From positions 1,860,001 to 1,924,000 of the forward strand of contig OX388348.1 in the NCBI GenBank assembly GCA_947579665.1: a stretch of 64,000 nt of DNA, written 5' to 3'. Position numbers and translations under genes: made by a program. The stretch comes from Sympetrum striolatum. Its lineage: Eukaryota; Arthropoda; Insecta; Odonata; Libellulidae. The stretch's first letter is position 1; each line of letters begins with the position of its first letter. This document shows positions 33,989 through 45,539 of this stretch, piece by piece. A model generated the notes under the pieces. It did not search any database. It worked only from the letters and a program-made list of their open reading frames with translations, and had not been told where the DNA came from.

Positions 33989-35722
33989 ATGGATATACAT
34001 GGTGAATTTCAGTCTACTGGAATGGATTCTCGTCCGGGAACGTCTGCGGAAAGGCCCTCTTTGCCTGATGGCGATATTATGGTGAAAAAACAGTTGTTCG
34101 CAGATGCATTTCATCTCTGTGGCAAGCTTCTACAAGAAAGTGGTCATATTTCGGAGGGAGTAAGTGTATTAATCTCTGAAAATGCTGTTGCCGTCGGACG
34201 GGAAATTTTCGAAAGAATCTTGACAATGATGGACGAAATGTTTTTGGACGCTGATGATGACCTTATTGGAGAGAACGAGTTGGATGCGACGGAAGGATCA
34301 TATTCGGAAGCATCCTCTACGACAGAGGAAGACGAGTCCTGCAGCAAGACTTCAAGTTCCAGTGGGGTAGGCCATAATCCTTCACCGGTGAAGAGAGCAA
34401 GGATTCCTATCGACATTAAAATTAAAGCCGTTACAATGGCAAAAATGCATCCAACCTGGTCCGCGAAATCACTCCGTGCCTGTGTAACGCGACGGATAAA
34501 AAAGCTTTCAAATATTGCTGTATGGCAGAAGGATATTGAAGCTGGCGGAACGAAGAAGGACAAATGGGAAATGATCGAAAGATGGACATACGACCAGTTT
34601 TGCGAGGCACGAGCTAACAGAGTTTGTTACCACCAGAATGCTTCAGAAGTGGGCGATGGCTGGATCATTTCAGTTTCTCGATGACAGTTTTAAATTTGAA
34701 GCATCAGTGTCGTGGGCTAATAAATTCAAGAGCAAGTTTAAGATTAGGCAAAGGAAAGTGAATAGATATGTCAGTAAAAGTGATCGGGTTCAAGCTGAAG
34801 ATATTTTAAAATCAGCGATTATGTTCCAGGAGCAGTGTAGGAAACTGATTCTTAATTCGATCCATTATATGTTATAAATACGGACCAAACCGGTTGTCAG
34901 TATAGAGTGGATGTAAAACGTACTCTTACTCATCGCGGTGAAAAATTAACGGAGGTGGGCATACGACAAATGAACAAATTGACGCATTCTTACACCGCGC
35001 AGTATAGCATGACCTACTCGGGTGAGTTATTGCCAAAGGTTTTCCTTTGCCTTCAAGAAGTGTCAGGTGTGTTTGGGCCCAGAGTGTCTCGGGATGTAGA
35101 GGAAGCGACAAGTCAGTATAAAAATATATTTGTGACGTGCACGAAATCTGGAAAGCTTCTAACGAACACCTATGAGAAGTACCTTGAAGAAGTTTTACGA
35201 CCATTCGTAAAAAATAATAAATTTTTGCTTCTCATCGATTCTTGGAGTGGACAGACGAATCCGGCACTGTATGATGAACGTTTCATAAATGAAGAAAAGG
35301 AACCGATTTGCATGGTAAAAGTAATACCACCAAAATGTACGTCAATGTGTCAACCTTGCGACGTTTATTTCTATAGGCAAGTGAAGATTTTTATTTCGCG
35401 AATTCAAAATGCGTCATTTCTATTGCGAAACAAACGAGACTTTACGAGTAGGATGGAAATAATTAAAATGCATTCATTAATACAGCATCAGCTATCGGCT
35501 CCAATTTTCAAACCGATGCGGAAATATGCATGGTATGCTTCGAAACTAATAAGTGAACGAGAAGTCTTCTTGAACGTAAAGCAAATAATTTTCCCTGATG
35601 AGATTATTAAAACAATTTGTAAATGTAGTGAAATATCCTTTGCGATGTGCTCTTGGTGTAGAAAATATTATTGTTTTCGATGTTTTGTAGACGTTTACCA
35701 CCCAAACGAGTGTGAAAAATAA
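33989..35722 (+). pseudogene. Pogo/DDE_1-like transposase, two frameshifts
   Basis: Frame 1 (33989-34684) has an acidic Ser-rich stretch and then a helix-turn-helix-like region (IPIDIKIKAVTMAKMHPTWS to AVWQKDIEAGG). Near 34620 the frame shifts to MLQKWAMAG...VSWANKFKSKFKIRQRKVNR, resembling a CENP-B-type DNA-binding domain. Near 34865 it shifts back, giving NTDQTGCQYRV (first Asp, codon 34883), FLLLIDSWSGQ (second Asp, 35237) and IPPKCTSMCQPCDVYFYR (third Asp, 35360), the DDE_1 catalytic triad. The C-terminus has a Cys-rich tail (CKC, CSWC, CFRC). AATAAA overlaps the stop near 35717. Two frameshifts mean this copy cannot make a full transposase as read. Assignment to pogo/Tigger-related DDE_1 is by motif only. 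Confidence 0.82.
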
Positions 35723-35850
35723 AAAAACTTAATTATGAATTGAAAGATGTAAAATTAATTTACTTTTAAATATTTTTTTTAAACGAGATCCCTCAGGCCT
35801 TCTTTTCCTTACCGAGCCGTCGAGGAGAAAGCATCTGCATCAGCAGCTAT
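35723..35850 (+). other. 3' untranslated part of pogo-like element
   Basis: Short AT-rich region with AATAAA at the stop codon and the inner part of the right end. Confidence 0.45.
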
Positions 35851-36437
35851 TGGTGATAGCAGGTAGTGCCATAAAATTTGCCTGCAAACTACCGTTAGAC
35901 CGTAGAATTTACCGGATGTGGAAATGTCTTCGGCACGTTTTCTTGCTTGTATTGTAATTTTTCAAATTTCATACGTTATGAATTTAGTGCCCACAATCAT
36001 AGGACTGAAGTATCTGCACGTAATTGATGAAACGAGAGCCTCGCAGGGGAGAAAAATAGCTTACATAAAAATTCCCAAAGTTTTGGAAAAAGCATAAAAA
36101 AGTCACAAATAGAAAAAAAGAGGGATGGATGAATATAAGGATGAAAATTAGCAGAGAAAAAATGAAAAAAATATTTTCTCAATATCGGGATCGAACCCGG
36201 GCCAAAATATTGCGAATCGAACACGGTACCGCTACACCGAACTCCACGCTATCGATTGTGGTTATCTTTAAGTTTATGATAAGAATGTAACCTTAGCTGA
36301 ATTTTCAGTCTATTTTCAGGGAAACTATCACTCATAAACGCCTACATGTGGGGTAATTATTTATTCTTAACTCGAGATCTATCAATTGACCGATTTTCAT
36401 AAAAAAAATCGGCGCCGACACTGTGTGGTCTCCTTGT
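35851..36437 (-). repeat. Right TIR of pogo-like element
   Basis: 587 bp, the inverted counterpart of 33164-33740, with only scattered differences. Confidence 0.87.
36154..36250 (-). promoter_or_regulatory. tRNA-like A/B boxes with T runs in right TIR
   Basis: Inverted copy of the block at 33353-33446, with GGGATCGAACCCGGGCC on the plus strand near 36187 and CGGTACCGCTACACCG near 36222. On the minus strand it would direct transcription inward. Confidence 0.5.
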
Positions 36438-36454
36438 AAACCGAGTACATACCA

Positions 36455-36690
36455 CAGGTGAAATCCATAACCAATCGTCTATCAACTTCTCGCATTTTTA
36501 TTTTATGCAGATTTTTATTCTAACTTTATTTTGGTTTTATTCCCTTAATTTAACTTTACGAATGTGTATTCATTAAGAACTCAACTCCAAAACTCCCGTA
36601 TCAAATGAACGTGAAAGGCCTTCGAAGTACTTATTCTATTATTATATTATTTGATGAATCTCGATCTTAGATTTGAAATTATGTTTAATA
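36455..36690. repeat. Dispersed repeat family R2, copy 3
   Basis: Shares TTTTATGCAGATTTTTATTC, CTCCAAAACTCCCGTATC and AACGTGAAAGGC blocks with 30770-30935. A shorter echo, CCTTAATTTAACTTTGCGAA, lies at 36812. Confidence 0.6.
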
Positions 36691-37358
36691 AAGACAATGG
36701 CATAATTAAAAATTAACATAAATATAGCGTATGGACCCATAACTCGGGGTAATATCCCTTAATTATTTTCTTTGCTTGCAGTTTGCAAGCACCCATTTAC
36801 TACTGTGTTTGGCGCATTCCTTAATTTAACTTTGCGAACGCGTATTCATTAGGCCAGGTGGCCACTGAATGCGAAGCGGCGCTCAGCTGAGCTGGACAGA
36901 GTGACGCGGAGGATCTCCGAGGATCTGGCAACTGGAGGAGGAGCTGAGATGAGCAAAGCGATTCAATTATAAACTAACAAGATGGCGTAAGATTAGGCTT
37001 TACTTGCCGACTGAGAATTTAATTCTCTGATTACGGTTAAATCACAGTATTTCCGCAAGAAACGGAATCTGCTGTAATTATTATGCTGGCACTTTTATTA
37101 AGATATTATGTACAGCCATTGGACACAAATTTATCTATTCCGCTAATAGCATATAAGTTTCCTATCGTTCGTACCTCACTCGATTACTCTTTTCATTTTG
37201 TAATGACGGAACTGGTAGTATAATTTTTTGTAAAGAGCATCACAAAAATTAATCACTTTACCCACATAAGCATGGCAATTCAATTTTTCTTCACTCTTTA
37301 TCCATCATCTAACTTTTGCTGATGGGTAAATGTCTCGGAGATGAGCACAAGCTATTAT
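36691..37358. other. No gene recognised
   Basis: Contains GCTTGCAGTTTGCAAGC near 36774, similar to the end block of the T-arm repeat, and a GC-rich patch at 36860-36960. No coding motif. Confidence 0.4.
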
Positions 37359-37585
37359 TTAACACTAGAAGGACGGCGGCGGTCATTTTGACCATTTTCA
37401 GAGTTAAACTTCAAAAATTTCTAACTAAACATTTTTTGAATTTTTTGAAACTCTTTGACTTTGTTCAATTTTATCCGAAATTTAATACGATATAATGAAA
37501 ATTTTGTTAAAACCTACGTGGTAGATTTTACACAAAGTTATACCTAGAAGGACGGCGGCGGTCGTTTTGACCGCCTACTTTTAAA
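37359..37585 (+). repeat. Two direct piggyBac-like end sequences
   Basis: TTAA at 37359 is followed by CACTAGAAGGACGGCGGCGG; a second copy, CCTAGAAGGACGGCGGCGG, starts at 37542, 180 bp further on, without a TTAA. Each is followed by a TTTTGACC block; in the second GGCGGTC and GACCGCC pair as a hairpin. The TTAA plus CCTAGAAGG start is piggyBac-like. No inverted partner or transposase was seen. Confidence 0.5.
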
Positions 37586-38389
37586 ATTCGTAATTAAATA
37601 CTTTTATTTGTCGCAAAGACATGAATTTTGCAGAACTTCATAATGTGACTTTTGTGCAAGTGCTGATAAGCTGTTTTACCTCATAATTTGTTTAAATTTT
37701 AATTAATTAAACAAAACGCGGACCGATGTCCTAAATCTGCAGAGTTTTATACTCTGCAATATTTTTCTTACTCAAACTAGGCCAATAAAACTCATATTTT
37801 CGGAATAAGTGGAAGAAGGTTTGAATTGTTGATAAAAGTCAGTCACGTTTCGCCAAAATTGCTATGCCATCTGACGGAAAGCATATAAAACCACTCGTTC
37901 GCGCCTCGGGAAATACCTCCAACGAATACGATAGCAGAAGAATTTTTCGAATTATGTCGTGAAAAATTCCAACCTGGGGTTTTCGTCCCCGTAAAATTGT
38001 TTTATAACATTTGCAAATGCATAAAACCACTTTCAGCAGGGTTACCAACTTACAAGTTTTTATCATTATAAAATGTTCTTCCAATTATTTTCTCAGATAA
38101 ATATCAGACTTATAGTATCAGAATATAGTATGTTAAATGCTTCGGCCTGCCGGTCAGCTTGGGAGCCTCTCGTCCTTAATGATCCCCTCACTGCCTTCTC
38201 TTCCTGTGTGGCTTCCTCTGGCCTTCCGTGTCCTTCTGCCTCCTCTTCTTTCTTCAACAGCCCCCTTGTCACATTTTCTGCCCTCAAGCATCCAAATGTC
38301 ACATTACACAAAAAAAACATGAGGAAATCACAGCACTGAATTTCTAAATCATCACACAAAAATTAAACAAAATACTATTTAGAACTGGG
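37586..38389. other. No gene recognised; GC-rich patch at 38130-38300
   Basis: The patch is pyrimidine-rich on the plus strand and open in several frames. On the minus strand it reads as a charged, Glu/Arg-rich peptide without known motif. Composition alone could explain this. Confidence 0.4.
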
Positions 38390-39065
38390 GATTTCTGTTA
38401 CAATATGGGGGATAAATTTACCACCTGGCATCATACCCGGGTCTTTCTGGTAATATTTCCTATGGAATACAATAGAAAATCACCATCTCTAACTATGTGT
38501 GAAAATTCAAGCATAAATATTGCCTGCAACTGCCTAAAACGACGTCCTCCTTTTCCCATATATTCCTTTTGAGAGAATAGTTATTGTGCTCTGGCATCGA
38601 ACATTGGAATAGTACGTTCTTATGAAAATGTAATTCTTAAACTATTTTTACCATACATCTTCTAACTAAGCACCAACTTCCTATGATTTCGATTAGTGCA
38701 TCAAAAAAAATAATGAAAAACTACTCCCAGGTATTTTAAGGGACAGATGTTTGCATCTGCCTAGCATCAAACCCAGGATATTTTCTGTGAAAGTCATTTA
38801 TGTTTTTGATAGATCAATACCATATATATAGGCTTCTTGAGTTTTTATTCTCTACCTAACCGGGAAGTATTTTTCAAAAATTCCGGAAAATCTAAGTAAT
38901 GCAGGAAAATGGGAAAAATCCGGACTTAGGGGCCCTCTGGAATCGAACCCATGACACTGAGGTTCAAAATTGCAATTTTTCTGGCGGTTACACGTTATGG
39001 CCAATACGTTGTAAAAATATCAAGTCGATGATGCTTGTGCTTTAGCCTGTGAATTAGTATCCTAT
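38390..39065 (-). repeat. T-arm-repeat copy 4 (partial)
   Basis: Minus-oriented copy. Reverse-complement T-arm motifs lie near 38425, 38593, 38764 and 38933, spaced 168, 171 and 169 bp. It ends with TTAGCCTGTGAATTAGTATC, the family start block, and lacks the distal part present in copies 1-3. The spacing is as regular as in the cluster 35 kb away. Confidence 0.75.
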
Positions 39066-39130
39066 CTATCTATCTATCTATATCCCTATATATATGAATG
39101 AATCTGGAGAAGCATCTATATATAATACAT
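39058..39130. repeat. Microsatellite and terminal minisatellite of T-arm repeat
   Basis: Short CTAT repeats followed by one GGAGAAGCATCTATATATAA unit, the same terminal feature as at 4085-4200. Confidence 0.75.
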
Positions 39131-41869
39131 TATAAATCATTAAAATTATAATTAGAAACATTTCATCAATGTTTTTAAAAACAATCTTGCTTTACAGAGG
39201 GAAAGCAAGTCAACCCTTTCATCGAGACATAATGAAGAGGACCAACTATCATGAATAAAGGGAGATGGGGATGAGAACCAGCTTGGATGGTCAATGTCAC
39301 CAGACTGAAGGATTATGGACAAGAGAGGAACCATGGGTGGAATTCTTAAGAATAAGGTCAGTGATACTTCTTCTCAGTTGCGCATCCATTGATGGGAGTC
39401 AGGATCCGCTGCAAATAGGTAAGAGGACATCTTTTGCTAACTCACACCCTTTACTTGCATCTTAAAGCTCTCTTTTGTCAGCATCCTCTTCAATATGCAG
39501 TCAGTAATTTAGTATGCTGCAATAAATTACAATAAATTGGAAAACTGTTCCTTCAGTAGTAACTTTACTGTTTTAATTTCAATGTCTTCAGACAGGAATT
39601 ACTTCTCAAACTTGGACAGTTATTGCTCTTAAATTCGTTCTTTTATAAATAAACTAAAGCTTTTGTAAATAAGATTGATGACATTAGGGACTAATTTCTT
39701 TTCCCTATGTGTTTAATTTATTCCCTAAATAGGTGAAACATTATATTAGTAGAGACTAGAGATCGGCAAATGAGTAGTTTTCCCCCAAAAAGGGATCCGA
39801 CGTTTCCAACCTCACCCCTGCTGAGGAGCAAGTGCCTAACGCTCAGTAGGTGGTGATGCTGACCAGTCTTATCATATAAGAAAGACTTTGTGGGCTTACC
39901 TTTGTGTAGTTCTCGCCTTGGGTTTTACCCATGGAAATCCCAGAATTATTTTGATCTTTTCCGCGGTCATTACTCCTTGAAGACTACGTTTGCAAAGGTT
40001 CCGGAATCTAACTCAGGAGTGACATTGTATATTTTATTTATTATAATTTTCTTATATTTTATATATATTTATAATTATCACTTGCACACCTGGGAGCTTG
40101 GTCGTTCCGAGGTCCTGTACCAGAGGCATTTACCGCCTCTCTTAATTGATCGTGTAATACTGCAGAATAAAGGAAAGAAAATTACGCTGAAATCCTTCAT
40201 CATCATGAATAAATAAAACTAATTTATTATAGAACATGAAACTCAACAAATAACATATTTGTGAAAGTGCATATAGGCTTCATCTCTGCTCTATATATAA
40301 ATTAATTTCAGTTTCTGCAATAAAAATTCATACAAATACATAATTGATCGCTCTTTTGGAGTCATGGACGATTAATTCAATCCTTATTGTGATGAGTTTA
40401 GATAATATTTTGGATAATATTTTGGATAATACGCAATAGCAATACACAATAGCAACACGCAATAGGTATTACGCAAAGCATTTGGAAGAATATAATTTTT
40501 TAAAAGGGATTTATATACATATTATAAAGCGATCCTCAAAAAATAACTTGTTCTCAACCCCTCCTTTTTGCATGTTTTTATCTTATACCATAGATTCATA
40601 ATCAAAATTCTATGCTCTATCTCCTCTATGAAAGACCAGCTTTTGATAAATAAAAAAAAATATTTCTCCCTTTGTATCAGATCCTCGCATCAAGGAGGAC
40701 AAATAGGTATAACCTTATTATTTGAACGCAATTAATCGCGTACCATGTTTTCCCAATTATCTCGGATAAAATACAACGCCATGTTTCTTACAGACCATTC
40801 TTCCAAAAATAAGAAAGGATACATCTTCACATGGGAGTTCTCTATCACTTTTTCACAGGATTATAATGATTTTATTAATCATAAAATTAATAACAACTCA
40901 TTTACAAGCAACAGTTACCGTTTTACGTTTCAGTTGAACAAGTTAATGCTGTTCGTGTGGCGGCTATAGCTGATTACTTCATTTCTATGGAAACAATTCG
41001 ACCTTTTACTCGTCATTAAAAGCATTTGCTAGCAAGTAAAAGCAAATGCGTATGCAAATGAAGAGAATGTTTTGCTTTTACTTCTATCTTTTACTTTTGA
41101 GCAAATGCTTCTTTATATGCACACGGACCACTATTTGTACGTTTTCTTTCTGGACTATATCGACTAGATTCCATTAAAATCATTTAGAAGCAAAATGAAT
41201 GCCGTCGTATGACTTCTAACTTCGTCCATCTGAGTCAGACGCAATAAATTGGTGTAAATATGTACTCAAGTTAAAGTAATCTCACAAGCAATATACACTT
41301 CTTCTCTGTTTGTAATAAGTGAACCAATTTTCAGAGATATATTTTTATTTATCAATATCTAACATTAAAAAAATCAACAACATATCGCAAATAGGAAAGA
41401 AAACATGTAAACCACTCTGCAGAAGAACCATCGCTAAATTACAATTTCTTCCACATATAAGCAGGTTTTCTTTGAGTACCGCGGCGAGGGACGAGTAAGA
41501 CAGGAACTGATTCAAGGCGGGTCAATTGATTCATTTTGAGTCTCTTCAACCCGTCCAGACCCGCGTGGGTGTTTGAGTACTTGTGTTCCCTTCGAGTAAA
41601 GCCGAACCCATGTGCCATTTACCGTTACCTACACCCTTTGCCTACGTCATCAAATAGACCCGGGCTCGTAGGCGCTCTGAGGACGTGGGTCGAAACGGTT
41701 AACCATTGCTGTTCTCTAGTAGAGACATACTTGGTAGGGAAATATAAAGAAAAAACATGTGTTGACCCTTGAATGGCTTCTATTTCTTCCAGGATGAAAT
41801 CAATTTGTTACCAATATCCATAATCTGCCATTCAGCCTTTCATGTCCAAAGCCTTCTTTGGTATTTGAA
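39131..41869. other. No gene recognised
   Basis: 2.7 kb with only short frames. A GC-richer piece at 41490-41720 is open for 78 codons but has no recognisable domain. ATAATATTTTGGATA and CAATAGCAA short tandem blocks lie near 40405-40460. Confidence 0.4.
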
Positions 41870-42149
41870 CCTTGCCTTTATCATCATCTAAAACATTCAA
41901 AAAGAATATTACCCCTTATCTGTTCTGCCAAGGCCATCTTTTCACAGAATTCCTTCAACTGTTAATTTTAAAAACTCATTCCTTCCTGCTTCTCATTCTT
42001 GAAGAAACCCTGACGATCCTTTATTATTTTGGCAATTCTTCCATACACATTTTCCATTTCATCAACTTATTAGTAATTTGTAGAAAGGTATACCTGCATG
42101 ACTAGTGATGTCCTTTATCTTCCATATATATAGCAGTTAAGGATACCAT

Positions 42150-42654
42150 GATGGATGTTTGGGTATTCTTTCGCTCTTTTCCAATCCTTCATCACCCCCA
42201 CACCTAGATATTAAAATCATTTTACTTATTCTCATACTGTATCTTTTATATACACATGCTCCTTTTATTTTTTTAAGTGTAATGTTAAATTCTAATTTCA
42301 AAAGGGTAACAAAAATAGCATGGAATACATGTAGGAAGGATAGAAAAAATTAAGCTCTTTTATCCAAATATCTTAACTCCGTTAATTACGCATAAAATAA
42401 AATGTACAGTTAAGTGTTTAATGAACAATAATCACTATCATCATTGAAAGTGGGTGGCAGCTGGTTTTCAGAGGACATGCCTAATAGCATATCCATAATT
42501 CTTGTCGTACTGAACATTGCATTCCTAAATATATAGGTGCTTCGAAATTATAAAAACATCCACTGGATGATGTTAAAAAATAATTACTTACATTAAGTAT
42601 AACTACTAATGTTGCATAGTTTTCATAAACTAAAATAAACTAAATTACAGGAAA
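42150..42654 (+). repeat. Decayed satellite monomer at array edge (tentative)
   Basis: CCCCCACACCTAGATATTAAAATCATT near 42193 and TAAATTCTAATTTCAAAAGG near 42284 resemble the monomer blocks CCCCACACTCGTAGATATTG and TCTAATACCAAAAATC in the same order and spacing. It appears to be a strongly diverged monomer outside the recognisable array. Confidence 0.4.
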
Positions 42655-45539
42655 AAGAAGCCAAAATTGTTAAAAATAAAAAAATGGGTCAATAACTTAA
42701 TTAAGTTATATGTTAACCTTTGGAAAAACACTAACTGGGGTCATATTGGCCAAATGCTGCTTACAAAGGGTTTATTGTTATCATGAGGTGATCATTTAAA
42801 AAGATACTTTATAAAGTAATTGGGCCCGAGTGCCGATGGTGGGTAATTGTTTAATATTATACATGACCTGGGAGAGGTCGCAAGTTCCGTTAGTGGTTAT
42901 TGCATTAATGAGGGGCCGAAATGGGAATGAAAGGTCAATAATGTTAACACGTATGAAGTCTTCTTGAATTATAAGCAACCTTGTTTGAAAATGACCCCTA
43001 AATTCTCTTCATCTTTAAGATCTTTTGTTTGGTAAATAAACTTTAAAATATTCATAGTTTATAAATGATCTTTATATATGTTGCTTTTTTGAACAAATAT
43101 CTTACGCTCACTAAATGGTAGATAAATGATATGTAAAATTGTATTAAATGAATCACAGCCACTATCATCTGTTGCAATTTCACTCATCCTCCGCTCTTCT
43201 TTTAACAAAAAAGTTGGGTTCTCTTTTCTTAAATCAATGTGTGAGGTTCACTCATTGTCATCTTTCTTACTTAACCTGTCCCTCTATTACGCCCACCATC
43301 TAAGCATCATACCTTCAGTTTTTTATTACATTCCCTATCCAATTCTTCTTCATTTGGATAGTCATCTCGATGAATCTTTTTTTCAGATGCTTACCTCTAA
43401 GCACCTCTTCATTTAAAAATGTTATCTTCATATTTTATGCTTCTACAGAACAGAATAATCAAATACATGTCAATTTGTAGCCTATTTTTCTCCCTCGGGT
43501 CCATTTCACTGCCATGCCTTGTTGCTTCCATCTCAAATCATTTCATCAATCTCTTCCTCAGTTTTACATTATTTCACGACTTAATACATTCATCTACTTT
43601 CTGCATGCCTGTCTTTTCGCTTCGTATTATTCACATAACTCCTCTCTCCCCTCTAAAATCTATTTCCCCACACTCGTAGATGTTGAAATACTTCTTTTAG
43701 TTCTGTTCCATGTTTTATGGTGGAAATTACTTAATGCTTTTTTATCATTTCTAAATGTCGTTCCACTAAGAACCGGGAGAGAGCTTCGATTCTAATACCA
43801 AAAATCAATTAAAATAAAAATTTTGGGTAATTATCTTCATTAATATTTGCGTAAATATTTGAAAAAAAAAAGAAATGCACTATCTGGGGTCTTATTGACC
43901 AAATGCTGCTCTCATATTTTTAATTGTTATTAGGGGGTGAAAATTTAAATATTTTTTATTGATAAAGGGAGTGGGCGCGAGTGCCGAAGGAGGGTGATTG
44001 TTTAAATATTATACATAATAAGGGAATGGTCGCGAGTGTCGATGGGTGGTTTTTCGTGTTGCTGAGGGGCTGAAAGGGGAATGAAAGAGTAAATAACGTT
44101 AAAACTTTTCGAGTCTTGTTGCATTATTAGCAGCAATGTTTGAATATGACCCCAAAATTCTTTGCATCATTAAGATCTTTCGATTGGCAAATAAACGTTG
44201 AATTATTTATTGTTAAAATTGATCTTTATATATGTAGCTTTTTTTAACAAATATCTTACGTTCAGCTAAAGTTGTATTCAATGATCGGTAAAATCGTGTT
44301 AAATCAAAGTCAGCCACTATCATATGTTGAGGTTTGCTTGATTAGGCCACAGGAGTAATTAGTGCAATTTCACTCATCTTCCTCTCTTCATTTAAACAAA
44401 CAGTTAGGTTCTTCTTTCTTAACTCAATGTTTGAAGTTCACTCATTGTCATCCTTCATTCTTCACCATTCATTCCTCTGCGCCCTTCATCCAAGCATCAT
44501 ACCTTGAGTTCATTATTACATTCCCCATCCAATTCTTTTTCATTTGGATAGTCATATCGATGAATCCTTTTTTCAGAACCTCTAAGCACCTCTTCATTTC
44601 AAAATGTTATCTTCATATTTTATGCTTCTACAGAACAGAATAATCAAATACATGTCATTGTGTTGCCCATTTTCGTCACTCTGGTTCCGTTTCACTGCCA
44701 TGCCTTGTTCTTCCATCTCAAAGCTTTTCATCAATCTCTTCCTAAGTTTTAAGTTTTTTCACGACTTAAAACATTCCTCTATTTTCTGCATGCCTGACTA
44801 CTTTGTATTATTCACAAAACTACTCTCTCCCCTCTGAAATCTATTTCCCCACACTCGTAGATATTGAAATATATCTTTTAGTACCGTTCCACGTTTTATT
44901 GAAGAAATAACTTAGTGCTTTTTTATCATTTCTCAATGTCGTTCCAGTAAGAACAGCCAGAGAGCTTCGATTCTAATAGCTAAAATCAATAAAAATAAAT
45001 ATTTTGGGTAATTATCATCATTAATATTTGCATAAACATTAAAAAAAAAAGAAAAACACTATCTGGGGTCATATTGACAAAATGCTGCTCTCATTTGGAT
45101 AATTGTTCTTTTGGGGTGAAAAATTAAATATTTTTTATTGATAAAGGGAGTGGGCGCGAGTGCCGAAGGTGGGTGATTGTTTAAATATTATACATAATAA
45201 GGGAGAGGTCGCGAGTGTCGATGGGTGGTTTTTCGCGTTGCTGAGGGGCCGAAAGGGGAATGAAAGAGTAAATAACGTTAAAACTTTTCGAGTCTTGTTG
45301 CATTATTAGAAGCGTTGTTTGAATATGACCCCAAAACTCTCTGCATCATTCATATCTTTCGATTGGAAAATAAACTGAGTAATTCATAGTTAAAATTGAT
45401 ATTTATATATGTAGCTTTTATTTAACAAATATCTTACGTTCATCTAAAATTGTATGCATTGATCGGTAAAATTGTGTTAAATCAACGTCAGCAACTATCA
45501 TTTGTTAAAGTTTGCTTGATTAGGCCATAGGAGTAATTT
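42655..45539 (+). repeat. Left-edge satellite monomers, diverged
   Basis: The first monomers differ most from the rest: the partial one at 42655-43171 has many substitutions in the G-rich block (GGGCCCGAGTGCCGATGG). Those starting at 43172 and 44362 are progressively closer to the core type. Confidence 0.85.

Larger units (their letters stand above)
33164..36437 (+). mobile_element. Pogo/DDE_1-like transposon with ~580-bp terminal inverted repeats
   Basis: The outer ends pair as ACAAGGAGACTACACAGTG (left) and ACAAGGAGACCACACAGTG (right, inward). The repeats stay highly similar for 577 and 587 bp, ending at GCTATCACCA (33740) and TGGTGATAGC (35851). The 3.27-kb element encloses one transposase region on the plus strand. 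The left flank is TA but the right flank is AA, so a TA duplication is possible but has a mismatch. Such long TIRs are unusual for Tc1/mariner-pogo relatives, whose TIRs are commonly tens of bases. It seems to have inserted near R2 repeat sequence, copies of which flank it. Confidence 0.85.

Noticed and set aside
38093..38359. Coding exon in the GC-rich patch (88 codons, minus strand)
   Set aside because: Both strands are open over the same interval, no domain is recognisable and no convincing donor site was found.
41536..41772. 78-codon frame in GC-richer DNA as a gene
   Set aside because: No homology recognised, no flanking splice or promoter signals that could be defended.
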